From an uncultured Bacilli bacterium (GTDB lineage Bacteria; Bacillota_I; Bacilli_A; RF39; UBA660): DNA of 24,164 nucleotides. The DNA lies in the NCBI GenBank assembly GCA_947630885.1, contig CANRJI010000003.1, forward strand, positions 1 through 24,164, in the 5' to 3' direction. The position numbers and the translations under genes are program-made. Position 1 is the first letter of the stretch, and each line of letters opens with the position of its first letter. The notes below the pieces were generated by a model that made no database searches, was not told where the DNA came from, and saw only the letters and a program-made list of their open reading frames with translations. Shown one piece after another: positions 1 through 7,032 of the stretch.

Positions 1-433
1 TTGATAAAATAGCGGAAATTATGTCACAAAAAATTTAGCTTGAGTCCCCTACTTTGATTTTTGAGAAAAAAAGGGGAGGAAGACTATTTAAAGTATAAAA
101 AACCTAAATATATGAATGTGAAATAAAAATAACTTTATAGTTGTTCATCTAAAATTAACTATAGTAATAGGATAATATATTTATATAGTTAATTTTTTTT
201 AAATTTTAAATTAAAAATTATAATTTTAGATTCTGATGGTAATAATAGTAATATAGATGATAAAGATAACATACAGCATTAAATAAATGTTAATTTTAGA
301 TGGATAAATTAATCATCTTTTTATTAAATATTTAAGTTCCTATAATTAATATTATGTTAAGTTCTATATAAAAGAAATAAATTATATGCTATTATTTATA
401 TCTCTGTTATTAGTTATTTCCTTAAGTCTCTAT
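1..433. other. AT-rich region with no convincing gene
   Basis: I see no convincing complete gene here. On the plus strand, bases 3-38 read as an open frame ending in TAG (tail DKIAEIMSQKI), which could be the last codons of a gene entering from the left, but this is too short to judge. A hydrophobic plus-strand frame at 386-484 has no ribosome binding site and overlaps a better minus-strand candidate. Bases 45-77 hold a 6-bp inverted repeat (TCCCCT / AGGGGA) around an A/T-rich loop. The rest is low-complexity A/T sequence. Confidence 0.5.
155..200 (+). terminator. possible intrinsic terminator, plus strand
   Basis: A perfect 9-bp inverted repeat (TTAACTATA 155-163, TATAGTTAA 184-192) with a 20-nt loop is followed directly by eight T (193-200). 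The stem is all A/T except one pair, so strength is doubtful. It would suit a plus-strand gene ending at or before the left edge. Confidence 0.35.
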
Positions 434-517
434 TTAATACATATAATCATGATCGTTGGGGTAATTGGAATAATTAGTAAATAATTCATCAATAAAATCT
501 TTAATTTTTCTTAACAT
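434..517 (-). CDS. possible 27-residue small protein
   Basis: A short frame begins with ATG at 517, and an AAAGGA ribosome binding site lies 8 bases upstream, which is why it is listed despite its length. The product is MLRKIKDFIDELFTNYSN followed by a His/Asp/Tyr-rich end (PNDHDYMY). The first half could form an amphipathic helix; there is no membrane segment and no family I recognise. It is divergent from the 56-residue gene at 611. It could be a genuine small protein, a leader peptide or a chance frame. A plus-strand hydrophobic frame overlapping it lacks a ribosome binding site and was rejected. Confidence 0.38.
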   Translation of the reverse strand: MLRKIKDFIDELFTNYSNYPNDHDYMY

Positions 518-610
518 AATATAATCCTTTCGTTATTTGGAAAAAAATTACTTATTATTTCTTACATATTAAAGAGAGATGCGCTAATAATAATAGTGGA
601 GGTAATTGAA

Positions 611-781
611 ATGAGTAAGAAAGATAAACAATCTAAAGCTAATAATATGCATTCCAATAATAAAAATATGGAAAATCAAAATAATAACGCTCACAAGAAT
701 GATTTTGATCATGAATGCCACAAAGAAAACTGCACTTGTACTAAACAAAATGATTCTAGTTCGTTAACAGAAGGAGAATAG
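611..781 (+). CDS. small Asn/Lys-rich protein with Cys/His tail, unknown
   Basis: A 56-residue hydrophilic protein of unknown function. An upstream in-frame GTG at 596 would extend it, but the ribosome binding site GGAGGT (598-603) lies 7 bases before the ATG at 611 and overlaps that GTG, so 611 is the start. The first 35 residues are Lys/Asn/Met-rich and probably disordered. A short segment follows with His, Cys and acidic residues (DHECHKENCTCTK); the Cys/His spacing could bind a metal, but this is inference. No signal peptide or membrane segment is visible. It is a lone plus-strand gene convergent with the phosphohexomutase gene and has its own terminator. I do not recognise the family. 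Confidence 0.62.
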   Translation: MSKKDKQSKANNMHSNNKNMENQNNNAHKNDFDHECHKENCTCTKQNDSSSLTEGE

Positions 782-806
782 AGTTTAACTACTCTACTCT
801 CTTTTT
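774..806 (+). terminator. intrinsic terminator of the 56-aa gene
   Basis: An 11-bp stem with one mismatch (GAGAATAGAGT 774-784 with ACTCTACTCTC 791-801), a 6-nt loop, then TTTTT (802-806). It starts inside the last codons of the plus-strand gene, and its right arm covers the stop codon of the convergent phosphohexomutase gene (794-796). There is no T-run in the minus direction, so it should stop only plus-strand transcription. Confidence 0.75.
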
Positions 807-2161
807 AACTTATTGACTAAGTCGTCAAATTCTTGTTTACGTTCTAATAATTTATCTTCAGTTGTGGCTTCATATCTCGTCGTTATATTAGGACCAGTAT
901 TTGATTTTCGAACAAGTGCAAAACCATCATCATATAATACTTTGACGCCATCAATGGTAAGATAATTATAGCCTTTATTTTTACAGTACTCCTCTACTCC
1001 ACTTACTATTTTGGCCTTTTTTTCGTCAGGGACTTCAATTTTTCCTTCTGGAGTGGAATAATACTTAGTTAAACTATCAAGTAATTGAGAGGCTTTATTT
1101 GGGCTTTTAGATAGTAATTCGACAAACCTAAGGCCAGCATAGATTCCATCATCAATACCTGGGAAACGATCTCTAAAATATATGTGTCCTGATAATTCAC
1201 CGCCTAAAGGATAATCGTTTTCATAAGATATTTTCTTCGTGTAAGAGTTTCCCGTACGAACGCATACTGGTTTAACACCTAATTTATTTAGTTCATCTTC
1301 TAAAAGTTTTGAGCATTTTACATCATAAAAGCCTTCTTTTTTGCTTACTTTATCATATATATCATGCCACATAATGGCCATGTATTGATCGGCAAAAATC
1401 ATACGCCCTAAATTATCGATTACCCCTATTCGATCGCCGTCTCCATCGAAGGCAATACCACAGTCAGAAGATGTTTCTTTGACTTTTTCTTTAAGTTTAG
1501 CAAGATTTTCTTCGACAGCAGGATCAGGATGATGATTAGGAAAACTTGGGTCAGAATCGGCGAATAATGGAATATATTCAATTTTGTCATTTGATTTAAA
1601 TATTTCTTTGGCGACGATACTAGTTGTACCATTACCGCAGTCATATACTACTTTTAATTTATTATTACCCATACTAATATGGTCATTAATCATTTTAATA
1701 TAATCTTCTTTAATGTCAGCATAAGAAATAGTACCTTTACCTTCACTAAAGATGTTATTTATAATGATATAGTATAAATCGGTTACATCACTACCACAGA
1801 TGTTATGAATACCATTATAAGACATCTTAAAGCCATTATATTCTTTGGGATTATGAGATGCCGTTACCATGATTCCACATTTGATATTTAATTTATCCCA
1901 AGCATAATAATACATTGGTGTAGTTACTAAGCCAAGTCTGACAACGGAAACACCACTTTCGGTAAGACCTTTTACTAAATTTTCTTCTAGTTCTTGTGAA
2001 GAAAAACGATTATCATAACCTACAATCATCTTATCTTTACCTAAACTAAGTAATTTTGTAGCAAAAGCTCGTCCAACAAGATAAGCAACATTGGCATCTA
2101 AATCACTTGGATAGATACCTCTAATATCGTATTCACGAAAAATATTTTTATTTAATTTCAT
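794..2161 (-). CDS. manB: phosphomannomutase / phosphoglucomutase
   Basis: An alpha-D-phosphohexomutase of 455 residues that interconverts hexose 6-phosphate and 1-phosphate (mannose and/or glucose) for sugar-nucleotide and envelope glycan synthesis in the cytosol. Visible motifs, in order: the catalytic serine loop TASHNP (Ser about 102), the metal-binding DGDGDR (about 239-244), the sugar-recognition GELSGH (about 321-326) and the C-terminal phosphate-binding RKSNTGP loop followed by RYEA (about 418-432). All are intact, so the enzyme should be active; substrate preference cannot be read from sequence. A start 30 bases upstream (2191) would overlap xerD, whereas ATG 2161 has AGAAGGG about 9 bases before it, so I chose 2161. 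It lies 4 bases after xerD and is probably co-transcribed. The symbol is by family only. Confidence 0.92.
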   Translation of the reverse strand: MKLNKNIFREYDIRGIYPSDLDANVAYLVGRAFATKLLSLGKDKMIVGYDNRFSSQELEENLVKGLTESGVSVVRLGLVTTPMYYYAWDKLNIKCGIMVTASHNPKEYNGFKMSYNGIHNICGSDVTDLYYIIINNIFSEGKGTISYADIKEDYIKMINDHISMGNNKLKVVYDCGNGTTSIVAKEIFKSNDKIEYIPLFADSDPSFPNHHPDPAVEENLAKLKEKVKETSSDCGIAFDGDGDRIGVIDNLGRMIFADQYMAIMWHDIYDKVSKKEGFYDVKCSKLLEDELNKLGVKPVCVRTGNSYTKKISYENDYPLGGELSGHIYFRDRFPGIDDGIYAGLRFVELLSKSPNKASQLLDSLTKYYSTPEGKIEVPDEKKAKIVSGVEEYCKNKGYNYLTIDGVKVLYDDGFALVRKSNTGPNITTRYEATTEDKLLERKQEFDDLVNKLKRE

Positions 2162-2165
2162 TTTA

Positions 2166-3086
2166 TCAATCCCTTCTTTTATATAAATCATAATTTTCTT
2201 TTAGTATATCAGTAGTTACATTGGTATAGATTTGCGTTGTCGAAATATTAGAATGCCCTAACATCTCTTGAATTGTTCGAAGATCCGCTCCATTATTGAG
2301 TAAATGAGTAGCAAAGGAGTGTCTAAGCATATGAGGTGTTATATTTTTATCTATTTTCTTTTCTTCGGCAATTTTTTTGATGATGAGGAAAAAGCCTTGC
2401 CTTGTCATTTTTTGACCGTGATTATTGAGGAAAACATTTTCGGTATAATAACCTTTTAATAAACTATCACGGTATTCATTAAGATATTTTTTTAAATAAT
2501 CTAGGGCTACTTCTCCAATTGGGACAATTCTTTCTTTTTTTCCTTTACCAAAGCACCTTACATAGCTATTTTCTAAATCGATATCAGATAAATTTAGACT
2601 AACTAATTCACTGACACGAAGTCCAGAAGAATACATTAGTTCTAACATAGCTTTATTTCGATAATCAAAAGGTGTTTGCAGTGAAATATCAAGTAAATTA
2701 TCGACTTCTTCAATTGTTAGAATATTAGGTAATTTACGATAAAATTTAGGGCTACTGATTTTAGTACTGACATTTGGTATGTTATATTTATCTGTTACGT
2801 ATTTATGGAAAAGCTTTATCGATACGATTTTCCTTGATACTGATGCATCTTCGTATTTATTATCATCTAAATATTTTAAATAATCTAATATATCTTCATA
2901 TTTGATATATTCATAAGATTTAAGACCTTTTTTTTCCATATATTGTAAGTATATATATAAATCTTCAATGTATGAGTTAACGGAAGTTTCTTCATTCATA
3001 AATTTAACAGAAATTAAATACATTTGATATTCATCCAAGATGTCTTTATCAGCATTATTTAGTTTCAAATTTTCAATTTTTATCAT
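2166..3086 (-). CDS. xerD: tyrosine recombinase, XerC/XerD family
   Basis: A site-specific recombinase of 306 residues. Residues about 15-110 form the SAM-like core-binding domain and about 120-300 the catalytic domain. All catalytic residues are visible: Arg157 (SSGLRVSEL), a lysine in the FGKGKKER hairpin (about 180-186), His252 and Arg255 (HMLRHSFATHLL), His278 (MLGHSNISTT) and the nucleophile Tyr287. Length and motifs match chromosomal XerD, which resolves chromosome dimers at dif with a partner Xer and FtsK. There is no adjacent excisionase or phage gene, so a housekeeping role is more likely than an integrase role, but XerC, XerD and XerS cannot be separated here. It has its own promoter and is followed 4 bases later by the phosphohexomutase gene. 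Confidence 0.9.
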   Translation of the reverse strand: MIKIENLKLNNADKDILDEYQMYLISVKFMNEETSVNSYIEDLYIYLQYMEKKGLKSYEYIKYEDILDYLKYLDDNKYEDASVSRKIVSIKLFHKYVTDKYNIPNVSTKISSPKFYRKLPNILTIEEVDNLLDISLQTPFDYRNKAMLELMYSSGLRVSELVSLNLSDIDLENSYVRCFGKGKKERIVPIGEVALDYLKKYLNEYRDSLLKGYYTENVFLNNHGQKMTRQGFFLIIKKIAEEKKIDKNITPHMLRHSFATHLLNNGADLRTIQEMLGHSNISTTQIYTNVTTDILKENYDLYKRRD

Positions 3087-3107
3087 ACCTACTCTACTTT
3101 CAATTTA

Positions 3108-3136
3108 ATTATAACAAAGGAAAATCTAATTTTCAA
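3108..3136 (-). promoter_or_regulatory. promoter of xerD-manB
   Basis: On the minus strand, TTGAAA (3131-3136) and TATAAT (3108-3113) are separated by exactly 17 bases. The -10 box ends 21 bases upstream of the xerD ATG. Confidence 0.72.
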
Positions 3137-3186
3137 TATTTTGTCATTTTATTTACATATACTAATTAATATTAAATTTAATTTTA

Positions 3187-3280
3187 ATAAAGAAAAAAGA
3201 AACTTAATTAACTACTGCCTGTGAATAATAATTCCCAAGGCCTAACGTCCAAGACGCGTAGTTTTTCGGTTTCTAACCGT
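3187..3280 (-). ncRNA. candidate small structured RNA, family unknown
   Basis: A stretch of about 95 nt that is far more GC-rich than its surroundings. Read on the minus strand it begins with a small hairpin (CGGTT / AACCG). A 6-bp stem (3258-3263 with 3210-3215, AACTAC / GTAGTT) then encloses two hairpins: CGTC-TTG-GACG, and a longer one closed by GCC / GGC with an inner GAAT / ATTC helix. A T-rich run (TTTCTTTTTTC, 3192-3202) follows. No start codon with a ribosome binding site lies inside, and xerD has its own promoter downstream, so this looks like an independent RNA rather than a leader. I compared it from memory with SRP RNA, 6S, tmRNA, T-box, purine, preQ1, THF and c-di-GMP families and found no match. 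Ends are approximate. Confidence 0.5.
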
Positions 3281-3281
3281 A

Positions 3282-3310
3282 ATAATAGCATAGTCTACTA
3301 ATGATGTCAA
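3282..3310 (-). promoter_or_regulatory. promoter of the candidate small RNA
   Basis: On the minus strand, a consensus TTGACA (3305-3310) lies 17 bases before TATTAT (3282-3287). It fires away from rarA into the GC-rich structured stretch. Confidence 0.65.
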
Positions 3311-3361
3311 TTTTTTTCTATTGATAATATAGTGAGTGAACGTTACTGTCTATAATTTTAA

Positions 3362-3390
3362 TTTACAAGTACTAATAAATAAGATATAAT
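3362..3390 (+). promoter_or_regulatory. promoter of rarA
   Basis: TTTACA (3362-3367), a 17-base spacer and TATAAT (3385-3390). The start codon is 22 bases past the -10 box, leaving room for a short leader with the ribosome binding site AGAGGAAG (3403-3410). Confidence 0.75.
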
Positions 3391-3412
3391 AATAGATGAA
3401 AAAGAGGAAGAT

Positions 3413-4618
3413 ATGGAAGATTTATTATCAATTAAAATGCGCCCTAAAACATTAAGTGATGTTATTGGACAGGAACATTTAGTAGGTCAAGGTAAAATTA
3501 TTTATAATTTAATTCACAGTAAGAAGCTTTTTTCAATGATCTTATATGGACCTCCAGGTATTGGAAAAACAAGTATTGCCTGTGCTATTGCTAATGATTT
3601 GGGAATGCGTTATCGTAATTTAAATGCGGTCGTCAATAATAAAAAAGATTTTGATGTGGTTATTGAAGAAGCAAAATTATATGAAGGTATGATTTTGATT
3701 GTCGATGAAATTCATCGTCTTAATAAAGATAAACAAGATATATTACTACCCTATTTGGAATCTGGTTTAATTACTTTAATTGGGATGACAACTTCAAATC
3801 CTTATCATGCTATTAATCCGGCAATTAGGAGTAGATGTCAATTATTTGAATTAAAGGGATTAACGATTGATAATATTAAAGAAGGTATTAATAAAGCGGT
3901 TAGTTCTAATTATCTCGAAGGTATGACAATAGATGAAGATGCTATTAATTATTTAGCTCAAATAAGTGATACGGATTTAAGATTTACTTATAATTTACTA
4001 GAAATTGCTTATTATGCTAGCGAAGATAAAAAAATAACGACTGAACTTATAAAGAAAGTTAATAGTAAACCTAATTTATATCTCGACAAAAATGGGGATA
4101 ATTATTATAATATTATTTCAGCTTTTCAAAAGTCGATTAGAGGAAGTGACGTCAATGCTTCACTCCACTACTTAGCAAGATTAATTGAAGCTGAAGATAT
4201 CGATATTATCATTAGAAGATTATCAGTAATTGTCTATGAAGATATTGGACTTGCTAATCCTAGTATGGGTCCAAAAGTCGATGCGGCAATTAATGCTGCT
4301 TTAAGATTAGGATTACCAGAAGCACGTATTCCACTTGCGGAAATTGTTATTGAACTAGCACTTTCTCCCAAAAGTAATTCGGCAGTTATGGCCATTGACG
4401 AAGCTTTAAATGATGTCCGAAGAGGAGATATTGGCGATGTTCCAAGTCATTTAAAAAATCCATCACCCGATTATAAATATCCACATAATTATAAAAATGA
4501 TTATGTTAAACAGCAATATTTACCCGATAAATTATTGAATAGAGAATATTATCATCCTAAATATAATAAAAATGAAAAAGTTCTAGCTGATGTTTTAAAT
4601 AAATTAAAAAATATGTAA
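3413..4618 (+). CDS. rarA: replication-associated recombination ATPase RarA (MgsA)
   Basis: An AAA+ clamp-loader-like ATPase of 401 residues that acts at stalled replication forks and on single-stranded DNA ends. The N-terminus carries the family signature MRPKTLSDVIGQEHL (about 9-23). Walker A is GPPGIGKT (46-53), Walker B ILIVDEIH (94-101), sensor 1 TTSNP (126-130), and the arginine finger lies in RSR (139-141). After about residue 240 comes the RarA-specific tetramerisation region, including VYEDIGLANP and the PSHLKNP / YKYPHNY end. Length is typical. It is divergent from xerD and convergent with tcdA. In Bacillus subtilis rarA (yrvN) also neighbours tcdA (yrvM), which supports the call. 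Confidence 0.95.
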   Translation: MEDLLSIKMRPKTLSDVIGQEHLVGQGKIIYNLIHSKKLFSMILYGPPGIGKTSIACAIANDLGMRYRNLNAVVNNKKDFDVVIEEAKLYEGMILIVDEIHRLNKDKQDILLPYLESGLITLIGMTTSNPYHAINPAIRSRCQLFELKGLTIDNIKEGINKAVSSNYLEGMTIDEDAINYLAQISDTDLRFTYNLLEIAYYASEDKKITTELIKKVNSKPNLYLDKNGDNYYNIISAFQKSIRGSDVNASLHYLARLIEAEDIDIIIRRLSVIVYEDIGLANPSMGPKVDAAINAALRLGLPEARIPLAEIVIELALSPKSNSAVMAIDEALNDVRRGDIGDVPSHLKNPSPDYKYPHNYKNDYVKQQYLPDKLLNREYYHPKYNKNEKVLADVLNKLKNM

Positions 4619-4655
4619 AAAGAGAAGATAAAAATTTCTTCTCTTATTTATTTTT
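4616..4655. terminator. bidirectional terminator between rarA and tcdA
   Basis: A perfect 9-bp stem (AAGAGAAGA 4620-4628 with TCTTCTCTT 4637-4645) around an 8-nt loop. A T-rich tail follows on the plus strand (4646-4655) and a TTTTT run on the minus strand, so it can serve both convergent genes. The tcdA stop codon overlaps the right arm. Confidence 0.8.
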
Positions 4656-5324
4656 GATAATATCATTAATGACATATGAAACAGCAAAGTTACCTGCAGT
4701 ACTTGGAACCATTATCATTGAACTGACAACTTTATCATTAGTAGAGATAGGAAGTTCTGAAGACCAAACACAAGGAACTTTTTGAGTAATGTTTTCATCT
4801 TTAACATACTTGCGAAGTATTTTAGCGATGGGGTCATTTGACGTATCACGAATATCACAAATCTTTACATAATTAGGATTTAATCTTTTACCCATACCAC
4901 AGACAGTTAAAAGATGAATATTTTCTTCAATACATCTTTTTATTAATAATTTTTTAACGGTAATGGTATCACAAGCATCAATAATATAATTATAGGGCTT
5001 TTGAAAAAGAAGATCGATATTACTATTGGTAATTTTTTCAGTAATTGTATTTACTTTTACTTTAGGATTTATTAATAAAATTCTTTTTTTCCATTCATCT
5101 GTTTTGTTATTACCGATATTATCGTTAGTAGCAATAATTTGTCTATTTAAATTAGAAATATCAATCGTATCATAATCGACAATAGTTATGTTTTCTATAC
5201 CACTTCTTATTAGTCCTTCGATAATGTATCCACCTACTCCACCTAAGCCGAGGACAAGAACATTAGTATCTTTTATTTTTTGATAATTATCTAAGCCAAT
5301 TAAAGAAATACTGCGATTAAACAT
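4644..5324 (-). CDS. tcdA: tRNA threonylcarbamoyladenosine dehydratase
   Basis: An E1-like (ThiF/HesA/MoeB superfamily) enzyme of 226 residues. TcdA uses ATP to cyclise the N6-threonylcarbamoyl group at adenosine 37 of ANN-decoding tRNAs. The nucleotide-binding GLGGVGG lies at 26-32, followed by the acidic residue in ITIVDYDTID (about 50-52) and the SNLNRQ signature (57-62). It begins with RSISLIGLDNYQKI, the usual TcdA opening. The C-terminal PSTAGNFAVSYVI block is also typical. It lacks the sulphurtransferase or ubiquitin-like partners seen with ThiF or MoeB, and its place next to rarA and near aspS matches tcdA (yrvM). Its ATG overlaps the end of the YcxB-like gene by 8 bases (ATGTTTAA) without a clear ribosome binding site, suggesting translational coupling. 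Confidence 0.88.
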   Translation of the reverse strand: MFNRSISLIGLDNYQKIKDTNVLVLGLGGVGGYIIEGLIRSGIENITIVDYDTIDISNLNRQIIATNDNIGNNKTDEWKKRILLINPKVKVNTITEKITNSNIDLLFQKPYNYIIDACDTITVKKLLIKRCIEENIHLLTVCGMGKRLNPNYVKICDIRDTSNDPIAKILRKYVKDENITQKVPCVWSSELPISTNDKVVSSMIMVPSTAGNFAVSYVINDIIKNK

Positions 5325-5823
5325 TTTTATATTTGTAGTGGATAACTTTTTCTTTTAAAAGAGATGTAACAATTATTAAATCGTTATTATTAAAGCTCTC
5401 TTTTGATACTATTAGAACGGTATTGTTACTTAAATATAAGTATATATAATCTTTTACTTCAATTACTTTTTTTAAATCACTATATGAAGCATATGAATCT
5501 TTTTTATAACCATATTTAAAATTATTACTCTTAAATAGATAATCAAAAGTATTTGTTTTACCCTTTTGTTTTTTGAAATAACGAAAGGTATTTAACTTGG
5601 GTATTAATGATGAATTTAGAATTAAAAGACAAATAAGAACAATAATAAATGTATCTAATTGGACATCGAAATAGTTATTTTTAGTAAAAAAAGCAATTAT
5701 TGTAGTTAAACCTAAAATATTAATAATAATTCTTAGTACTTTAAATTTGTCAAAATAATATGTTTCACAAAACTTATTAACGGCTTTTTTATCGATAACA
5801 GTTGTATTTTTTATTTCTTTCAT
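5317..5823 (-). CDS. YcxB-like membrane protein
   Basis: A 168-residue protein with two membrane segments, about residues 30-46 and 57-75, joined by a short polar loop, then a soluble C-terminal domain. The C-terminal stretch YASYSDLKKVIEVKDY, followed by YIYLYLSNN and the SKESF motif (about 111-144), matches the YcxB-like C-terminal domain as I remember it. That family has no established function. The ribosome binding site AAAGAGG lies about 10 bases before the ATG, and a promoter lies just upstream. It overlaps tcdA by 8 bases, so the two form an operon; no functional link to tRNA modification is evident. Confidence 0.7.
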   Translation of the reverse strand: MKEIKNTTVIDKKAVNKFCETYYFDKFKVLRIIINILGLTTIIAFFTKNNYFDVQLDTFIIVLICLLILNSSLIPKLNTFRYFKKQKGKTNTFDYLFKSNNFKYGYKKDSYASYSDLKKVIEVKDYIYLYLSNNTVLIVSKESFNNNDLIIVTSLLKEKVIHYKYKNV

Positions 5824-5848
5824 ATGATATAACCTCTTTCTTTATATG

Positions 5849-5877
5849 ATTATATCACTTGATAAATATAAAGTAAA
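5849..5877 (-). promoter_or_regulatory. promoter of the YcxB-like gene and tcdA
   Basis: On the minus strand, TTTACT (5872-5877), 17 bases, then TATAAT (5849-5854). It sits between the T-run that ends the 6S-like RNA and the gene at 5823. Confidence 0.7.
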
Positions 5878-5883
5878 TAGCAT

Positions 5884-6065
5884 AAAAAAAGACCCAGATG
5901 GATCGAATCTGTAAGATAAAACCCGCGGCGATTGTCACAGGTGGGTCAGCACAACATTCTAATTAGGATTCTTAATCAAGTTAAGCTTTCAACACATAGA
6001 ATGTATTAGCTCCCCGTTTAATATCTTTAGTCGGTTTTATACAAAAGATGTCGTATCCTCTAGGT
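5884..6065 (-). ncRNA. ssrS: probable 6S RNA
   Basis: A 182-nt transcript bounded by its own promoter and a seven-T run (5884-5890). The 5' end (6055-6065) pairs with the 3' end (5892-5903) to form a closing helix of about 11 bp with one bulged A. Inside it the helix continues with small bulges (AUC/GAU, UGU/ACA, AAAACC/GGUUUU). A large open region follows, and then an apical arm with a perfect 8-bp helix (5997-6004 with 5954-5961) and a small CUUAA/UUAAG hairpin. One long rod with a central bubble and a length near 180-200 nt is the 6S design, which mimics an open promoter and binds sigma-A RNA polymerase. As I recall, Bacillus subtilis 6S-1 (bsrA) also lies between aspS and tcdA. Primary sequence was not matched to a covariance model. 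Confidence 0.7.
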
Positions 6066-6071
6066 ATTTTA

Positions 6072-6100
6072 ATTATATCATAGTCTTTTTTGATAGGCAA
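6072..6100 (-). promoter_or_regulatory. promoter of the 6S-like RNA
   Basis: On the minus strand, TTGCCT (6095-6100), a 17-base spacer and TATAAT (6072-6077). The predicted first base is A at 6065, which is also the first base of the closing helix. Confidence 0.75.
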
Positions 6101-6140
6101 TGTTTTCGATAAATTATTTAAATATTTGACAAAGTAATGT

Positions 6141-6171
6141 AAAAAACAAGATTATTTATATCTATCTTGTT
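6141..6171 (-). terminator. terminator after the unknown 257-aa gene
   Basis: An 8-bp perfect stem (6145-6152 with 6164-6171, AACAAGAT / ATCTTGTT) with an 11-nt loop, followed on the minus strand by a T-run (6141-6146, partly shared with the stem). It overlaps the stop codon of the gene and isolates it from the 6S-like RNA. Confidence 0.75.
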
Positions 6172-6925
6172 CTGATAATTTATTTCTTGATTTAACTTTC
6201 TGCACCTTGGCAGTTCTATCAGTTGCTATTATATAGTAGTATGAATCTCCTACTTTACTATAACTTTCAATAAATGGATAATTGATAAGCAAATTTTTTA
6301 ATGCCACTAATTCAGTAATTTTAAAATCTTTATCACGATCTGATATATTTCCATAGGCACCAACGATGATAAAATTATTACAATTATTATGAAGCTGACT
6401 CCAGCTATTTATATTTATGTTGATATCCGGATTTTGAGTCATAAATGTTTTTGCTTCTTCAGGTCTAATTAATCTAATAATTGCCCCATTTGCTTTGTTT
6501 GTCCCTTCAATAATAGGACAACCACTTACAACTTCAAAGCCAGCCTTAATTATTTTATCTTTATTTTTTCTAAGCCCTTCAGTATAAGGTGTAATAATTG
6601 TTGATTCAGAATCAGAATAATTGACGATACTATCTAAGGCACCTTTACCAACTTCGGCAACAAAAGGACTATCAGAATATAAACCATTATCTTCAAGCCA
6701 AGATGTATAACCTAATCCCGTATTTTTACGACGATAAATCCATTTCCAAAAACCTCGATTAGAAGCAATGGTATCTGGATCAATACTACTGATACCTGAA
6801 GCTCTTTCATATTCTTGTAGTAATCTATTTAAATATGTACTATTATAAACTGGTTTAGCAACTTCGGAATTAGTTTTTATGTATGTTTTGTGTATATTAT
6901 CTTCGATTAAATTATTATAAGGCAT
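6152..6925 (-). CDS. conserved-looking hypothetical protein, 257 aa
   Basis: I do not recognise this protein. A longer frame opens at 7009, but it would run through the promoter at 6981-7009; ATG 6925 has AAGGGGAG 7 bases upstream and is the real start. The product is soluble, with no signal peptide or membrane segment. Visible features are an aromatic-rich patch (FWKWIYRRKNTGLGYTSWLE), a Gly/Pro-containing middle (VVSGCPIIEGTNKANGAII) and a basic C-terminus (RTAKVQKVKSRNK). It has its own promoter and terminator, so it is a single-gene unit between the ClpX-like ATPase and the 6S-like RNA. Base composition is like its neighbours. Confidence 0.72.
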   Translation of the reverse strand: MPYNNLIEDNIHKTYIKTNSEVAKPVYNSTYLNRLLQEYERASGISSIDPDTIASNRGFWKWIYRRKNTGLGYTSWLEDNGLYSDSPFVAEVGKGALDSIVNYSDSESTIITPYTEGLRKNKDKIIKAGFEVVSGCPIIEGTNKANGAIIRLIRPEEAKTFMTQNPDINININSWSQLHNNCNNFIIVGAYGNISDRDKDFKITELVALKNLLINYPFIESYSKVGDSYYYIIATDRTAKVQKVKSRNKLSEQDRYK

Positions 6926-6980
6926 TTTAATCTCCCCTTTAAATTTATATAATGTAATATATTTTGTGTCAGTGGAGAAA

Positions 6981-7009
6981 ATTATAGCACAAATGTTTGT
7001 CAAAGTCAA
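6981..7009 (-). promoter_or_regulatory. promoter of the unknown 257-aa gene
   Basis: On the minus strand, TTGACT (7004-7009), 17 bases, then TATAAT (6981-6986). A TTGACA nested in the spacer is only 11 bases from the -10 box and is therefore not the -35 box. The leader is about 50 nt. Confidence 0.72.
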
Positions 7010-7032
7010 ACTTTTTCTTGCTTTTTAGGTAA

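Noticed and set aside
3..38. Possible 3' end of a gene entering from the left edge
   Set aside because: Only eleven codons are visible, too few to support a call; mentioned in the description of the left end.
386..484. Plus-strand 32-codon hydrophobic frame, toxin-like in appearance
   Set aside because: No ribosome binding site, and it lies opposite a minus-strand frame that has one; A/T-rich DNA gives hydrophobic frames by chance.
2166..3086. xerD-like gene as a phage or island integrase
   Set aside because: Length, motifs and clean housekeeping context fit chromosomal XerD, and no phage or mobile genes are adjacent.
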